A stretch of 8,067 bases of DNA from an uncultured Eubacteriales bacterium (GTDB lineage Bacteria > Bacillota > Clostridia > Lachnospirales > Lachnospiraceae). A program made the position numbers and the translations under genes. This document shows, piece by piece, positions 6,617 to 8,067 of the stretch. The number at the start of each line of letters is the position of its first letter. The stretch's first letter is position 1. Location of the stretch: contig UQVN01000147.1 in assembly GCA_900544525.1 (NCBI GenBank), positions 1 to 8,067 of the forward strand, given 5' to 3'. The notes beneath the pieces were generated by a model. The model saw only the letters and a program-made list of their open reading frames with translations. It was not told the origin of the DNA and did not search any database.

Positions 6617-6630
6617 CAAACGGACGTTCG
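6617..6630 (+). promoter_or_regulatory. LexA (SOS) box 3
   Basis: CAAACGGACGTTCG matches CGAACNNNNGTTCG with one difference in the left half. It begins 6 nt after the -10 element, at the likely transcription start. Centre-to-centre distances are 36 bp (boxes 1-2) and 30 bp (boxes 2-3). Confidence 0.75.
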
Positions 6631-6671
6631 AAAGTAAATAAAAATATTCCTCAAGAGAAAAAATTCTTATA

Positions 6672-6700
6672 TTCGCAAGGGAACACTCTTGTGATATAAT
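6672..6700 (+). promoter_or_regulatory. Extended -10 promoter for the AraC-type regulator
   Basis: TGATATAAT (6692-6700) is a TGn-extended -10. TTCGCA (6672-6677) lies 17 nt upstream as a weak -35. A start near 6707 would leave a leader of about 32 nt. The spacer contains a small palindrome CAAGGG-AACA-CTCTTG (6676-6691), a possible operator. This promoter has no LexA box of its own. Confidence 0.6.
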
Positions 6701-6738
6701 GAAAAGGCTGAATTTTGGGGAAGGGAAAGAGAGGACTT

Positions 6739-7509
6739 ATGAATAAGAAGGAACAGTGGTTACAAGAGGAATTAATAGCAAAGTATCAAAAGGAAATTTC
6801 TTCTAAAGAAGGAGAGAAATTAAAATATAATTTTATTTGTTATGAAGAAGGAATGTTAAAAGAGATTAAGGAAGGAAAATATGGGCTTTCTTCTTCTACT
6901 TATTTTAGTAATCAATTAGAAAGTATGATGATGGATGCAAAAGATGCTTTTCAGATGAGTCAATATATAGCCATTAGTTTACTTGCCATATTTACAAGAA
7001 CTGCTATTGAAAAAAAGGTTCCAATCGAAAATGCTTTTGCTATGAGAATGGCTTGTATTCAGATGTTAGAGAAATTGAGTACGGTGCAAGACATACAAAA
7101 TTTATTAGAATGTGCAAAAGAGAGATTTGTCTATTTAATAGAATTTCATAAGAGGGAAAAGAAAACGAGGACAATTGTGGAGCGATGTAAAAAGTATGTA
7201 CAATTGCACATTTATGAAAAAATCTCAGTAGAGGAAATTGCAAATACCATTCATGCAAATAAAGACTATATTTCCTATGTATTTCATAAACAAGAGGGAA
7301 TTCCTCTTGTCACTTACATTCAGCAACAAAAGATTCAAGTATCAAAAACAATGTTAGTATCCAAAAGACAGGATCTTGAGAGTATTCGGAGGGAGTTAGG
7401 ATTTAATTCACAAAGCTATTTCAGTACCGTTTTTAAAAAACATACTGGTATGACACCAGCTCAATACCGAAAAGAGTATGGAGAAAAAGAAAAACAATAT
7501 TCTATTTGA
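6739..7509 (+). CDS. AraC-family transcriptional regulator
   Basis: This is a DNA-binding regulator of 256 residues whose target is not known. The C-terminal part (about 145-250) is an AraC-type double helix-turn-helix: the first helix pair in ISVEEIANTIHANKDYIS (163-180), the second in DLESIRRELGFNSQSYFST (212-230), then the signature VFKKHTGMTPAQYRKEY. The N-terminal 140 residues are predicted mostly helical and include a segment AISLLAIFTRTAIEKKVPIE (78-97) that resembles AraC regulators common in Clostridia; no sugar-binding cupin is evident. The frame could be extended to a TTG at 6715, but ATG 6739 with upstream GAGAGGA is the better start. Upstream lie its own extended -10 promoter and, further out, the LexA-box promoter. 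No terminator is seen before the following ydjM-like gene, 71 nt away, so co-transcription is likely. Confidence 0.9.
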   Translation: MNKKEQWLQEELIAKYQKEISSKEGEKLKYNFICYEEGMLKEIKEGKYGLSSSTYFSNQLESMMMDAKDAFQMSQYIAISLLAIFTRTAIEKKVPIENAFAMRMACIQMLEKLSTVQDIQNLLECAKERFVYLIEFHKREKKTRTIVERCKKYVQLHIYEKISVEEIANTIHANKDYISYVFHKQEGIPLVTYIQQQKIQVSKTMLVSKRQDLESIRRELGFNSQSYFSTVFKKHTGMTPAQYRKEYGEKEKQYSI

Positions 7510-7580
7510 CCAATGAATTAGCGGTGGTGAAAATAAAAAGAGAGGAAAGGAATCGAACAATTAAGATTCCATAAAGGAAA

Positions 7581-8067
7581 ATGTCAGGAAAAACACATAT
7601 GATAATTGGAGCAACTTCATCGCTATTTTTTTTACCAACAAATCGTATTAGCGCAACCATAATATGCGCTTCTTTTGGGGCTCTTGGAGGATTGATTTTA
7701 GATATTGATACGAGAAAAAGTAAAGGAGCTGTTCTTTTTCGGACGGTAAAAAAGGCAGTAGAATTACTCCTTGCTTTAGTACTTATTGCAATCTTACTTG
7801 GGAAGGAAAAGGATTTCTTTCGAGTATTTGATTCGTGGAATTGGTGGAATGTAATATGTCTTGCTAGTTTATTTTTACTGTATTGGTACGGAAGTACCAC
7901 ACCTCATCGATCTTTTACCCATTCCATAGAGTTTGTTATATTAAATACTTTTTTGTTATATTTCCTTCCTAACCTATTTTTATGTGCATTTTTAATTGGA
8001 GAACTTTCTCATATTGTGTTGGATTTATTCAATAAAAAACATGTAACGCTTAGTGTTTTATTTCGAA
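7581..8067 (+). CDS. YdjM-family (PF04307) membrane-bound putative metal-dependent hydrolase, partial
   Basis: The reading frame runs without a stop off the window end; 162 codons are visible. The N-terminus MSGKTHMIIG carries the early TH motif of the family. LGGLILDIDTRKS (D41, D43), TPHRSFTHSIEF (H109, H114) and LSHIVLDLF (H144, D148) are the spaced His/Asp positions expected of this group of inner-membrane putative metal-dependent hydrolases. Hydrophobic stretches at about 24-40, 60-74, 91-103, 116-130 and 132-148 suggest several membrane segments. The start ATG 7581 is the first after an in-frame stop at 7572; AAAGGA is very close (2 nt), so ATG 7599 with AGGAA at 7586 is an alternative, though it would drop the conserved TH. 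It probably shares a transcript with the AraC-type gene. The Pfam family is named for E. coli YdjM, a LexA-controlled gene; biochemical function is uncertain. Confidence 0.85.
   Translation, partial: MSGKTHMIIGATSSLFFLPTNRISATIICASFGALGGLILDIDTRKSKGAVLFRTVKKAVELLLALVLIAILLGKEKDFFRVFDSWNWWNVICLASLFLLYWYGSTTPHRSFTHSIEFVILNTFLLYFLPNLFLCAFLIGELSHIVLDLFNKKHVTLSVLFR

Noticed and set aside
6400..6699. Open frame of 99 codons on the + strand after trpA
   Set aside because: It starts inside the trp terminator stem and runs through the repeat, the LexA boxes and both promoters. It has no ribosome binding site and no recognisable protein family.
7554..7570. CGAACAATTAAGATTC as a LexA box before the ydjM-like gene
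   Set aside because: There is no GTTYG right half after four bases. GGAATC/GATTCC (7549-7554, 7565-7570) forms only a short 6-bp hairpin with a 10-nt loop and no T-run.
7502..7900. 132-codon open frame on the minus strand
   Set aside because: It lies opposite the ydjM-like gene, whose + strand translation shows conserved His/Asp motifs. It is a shadow frame.

Overview
The window is AT-rich DNA with Shine-Dalgarno-led genes, a T-box leader and Gram-positive type LexA boxes. This points to a low-GC Firmicute, most likely class Clostridia and probably Lachnospiraceae-like. The lineage is inferred from style, not from a marker gene.

Region 1 (1-389) is the leader of a tryptophan operon. It begins inside a T-box riboswitch whose 5' end lies before the window. 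The putative specifier codon is UGG (Trp). The T-box core is at 203-213, and a terminator at 228-275 competes with the antiterminator. A further 110 nt with a hairpin repeat separates it from trpE.

Region 2 (390-6380) is one tightly packed operon on the + strand: trpE, trpD, trpC, a trpF-trpB fusion, trpA. It converts chorismate to tryptophan. The order matches the classic Bacillus trpEDCFBA layout, and trpG is likewise absent, so the glutamine amidotransferase must be supplied from elsewhere. The most unusual gene is the 596-residue TrpF-TrpB fusion. It has no linker and keeps a well-placed internal ribosome binding site and ATG exactly at the start of the TrpB part, so both a fusion and a free TrpB may be made. 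TrpA overlaps it by 8 nt. A strong hairpin terminator (6400-6437) closes the operon.

Region 3 (6381-6738) is intergenic. After the terminator it holds a second copy of the hairpin repeat seen in the trp leader. It also holds a sigma-A promoter (TTGACG-17-TATAAT) surrounded by three LexA/SOS boxes, and a second extended -10 promoter just before the next gene.

Region 4 (6739-8067) encodes an AraC-family transcriptional regulator followed, after 71 nt, by a membrane protein of the YdjM family (PF04307), cut by the window end. The Pfam family is named after the LexA-controlled E. coli YdjM, so the SOS-type operator upstream of this gene pair is noteworthy.
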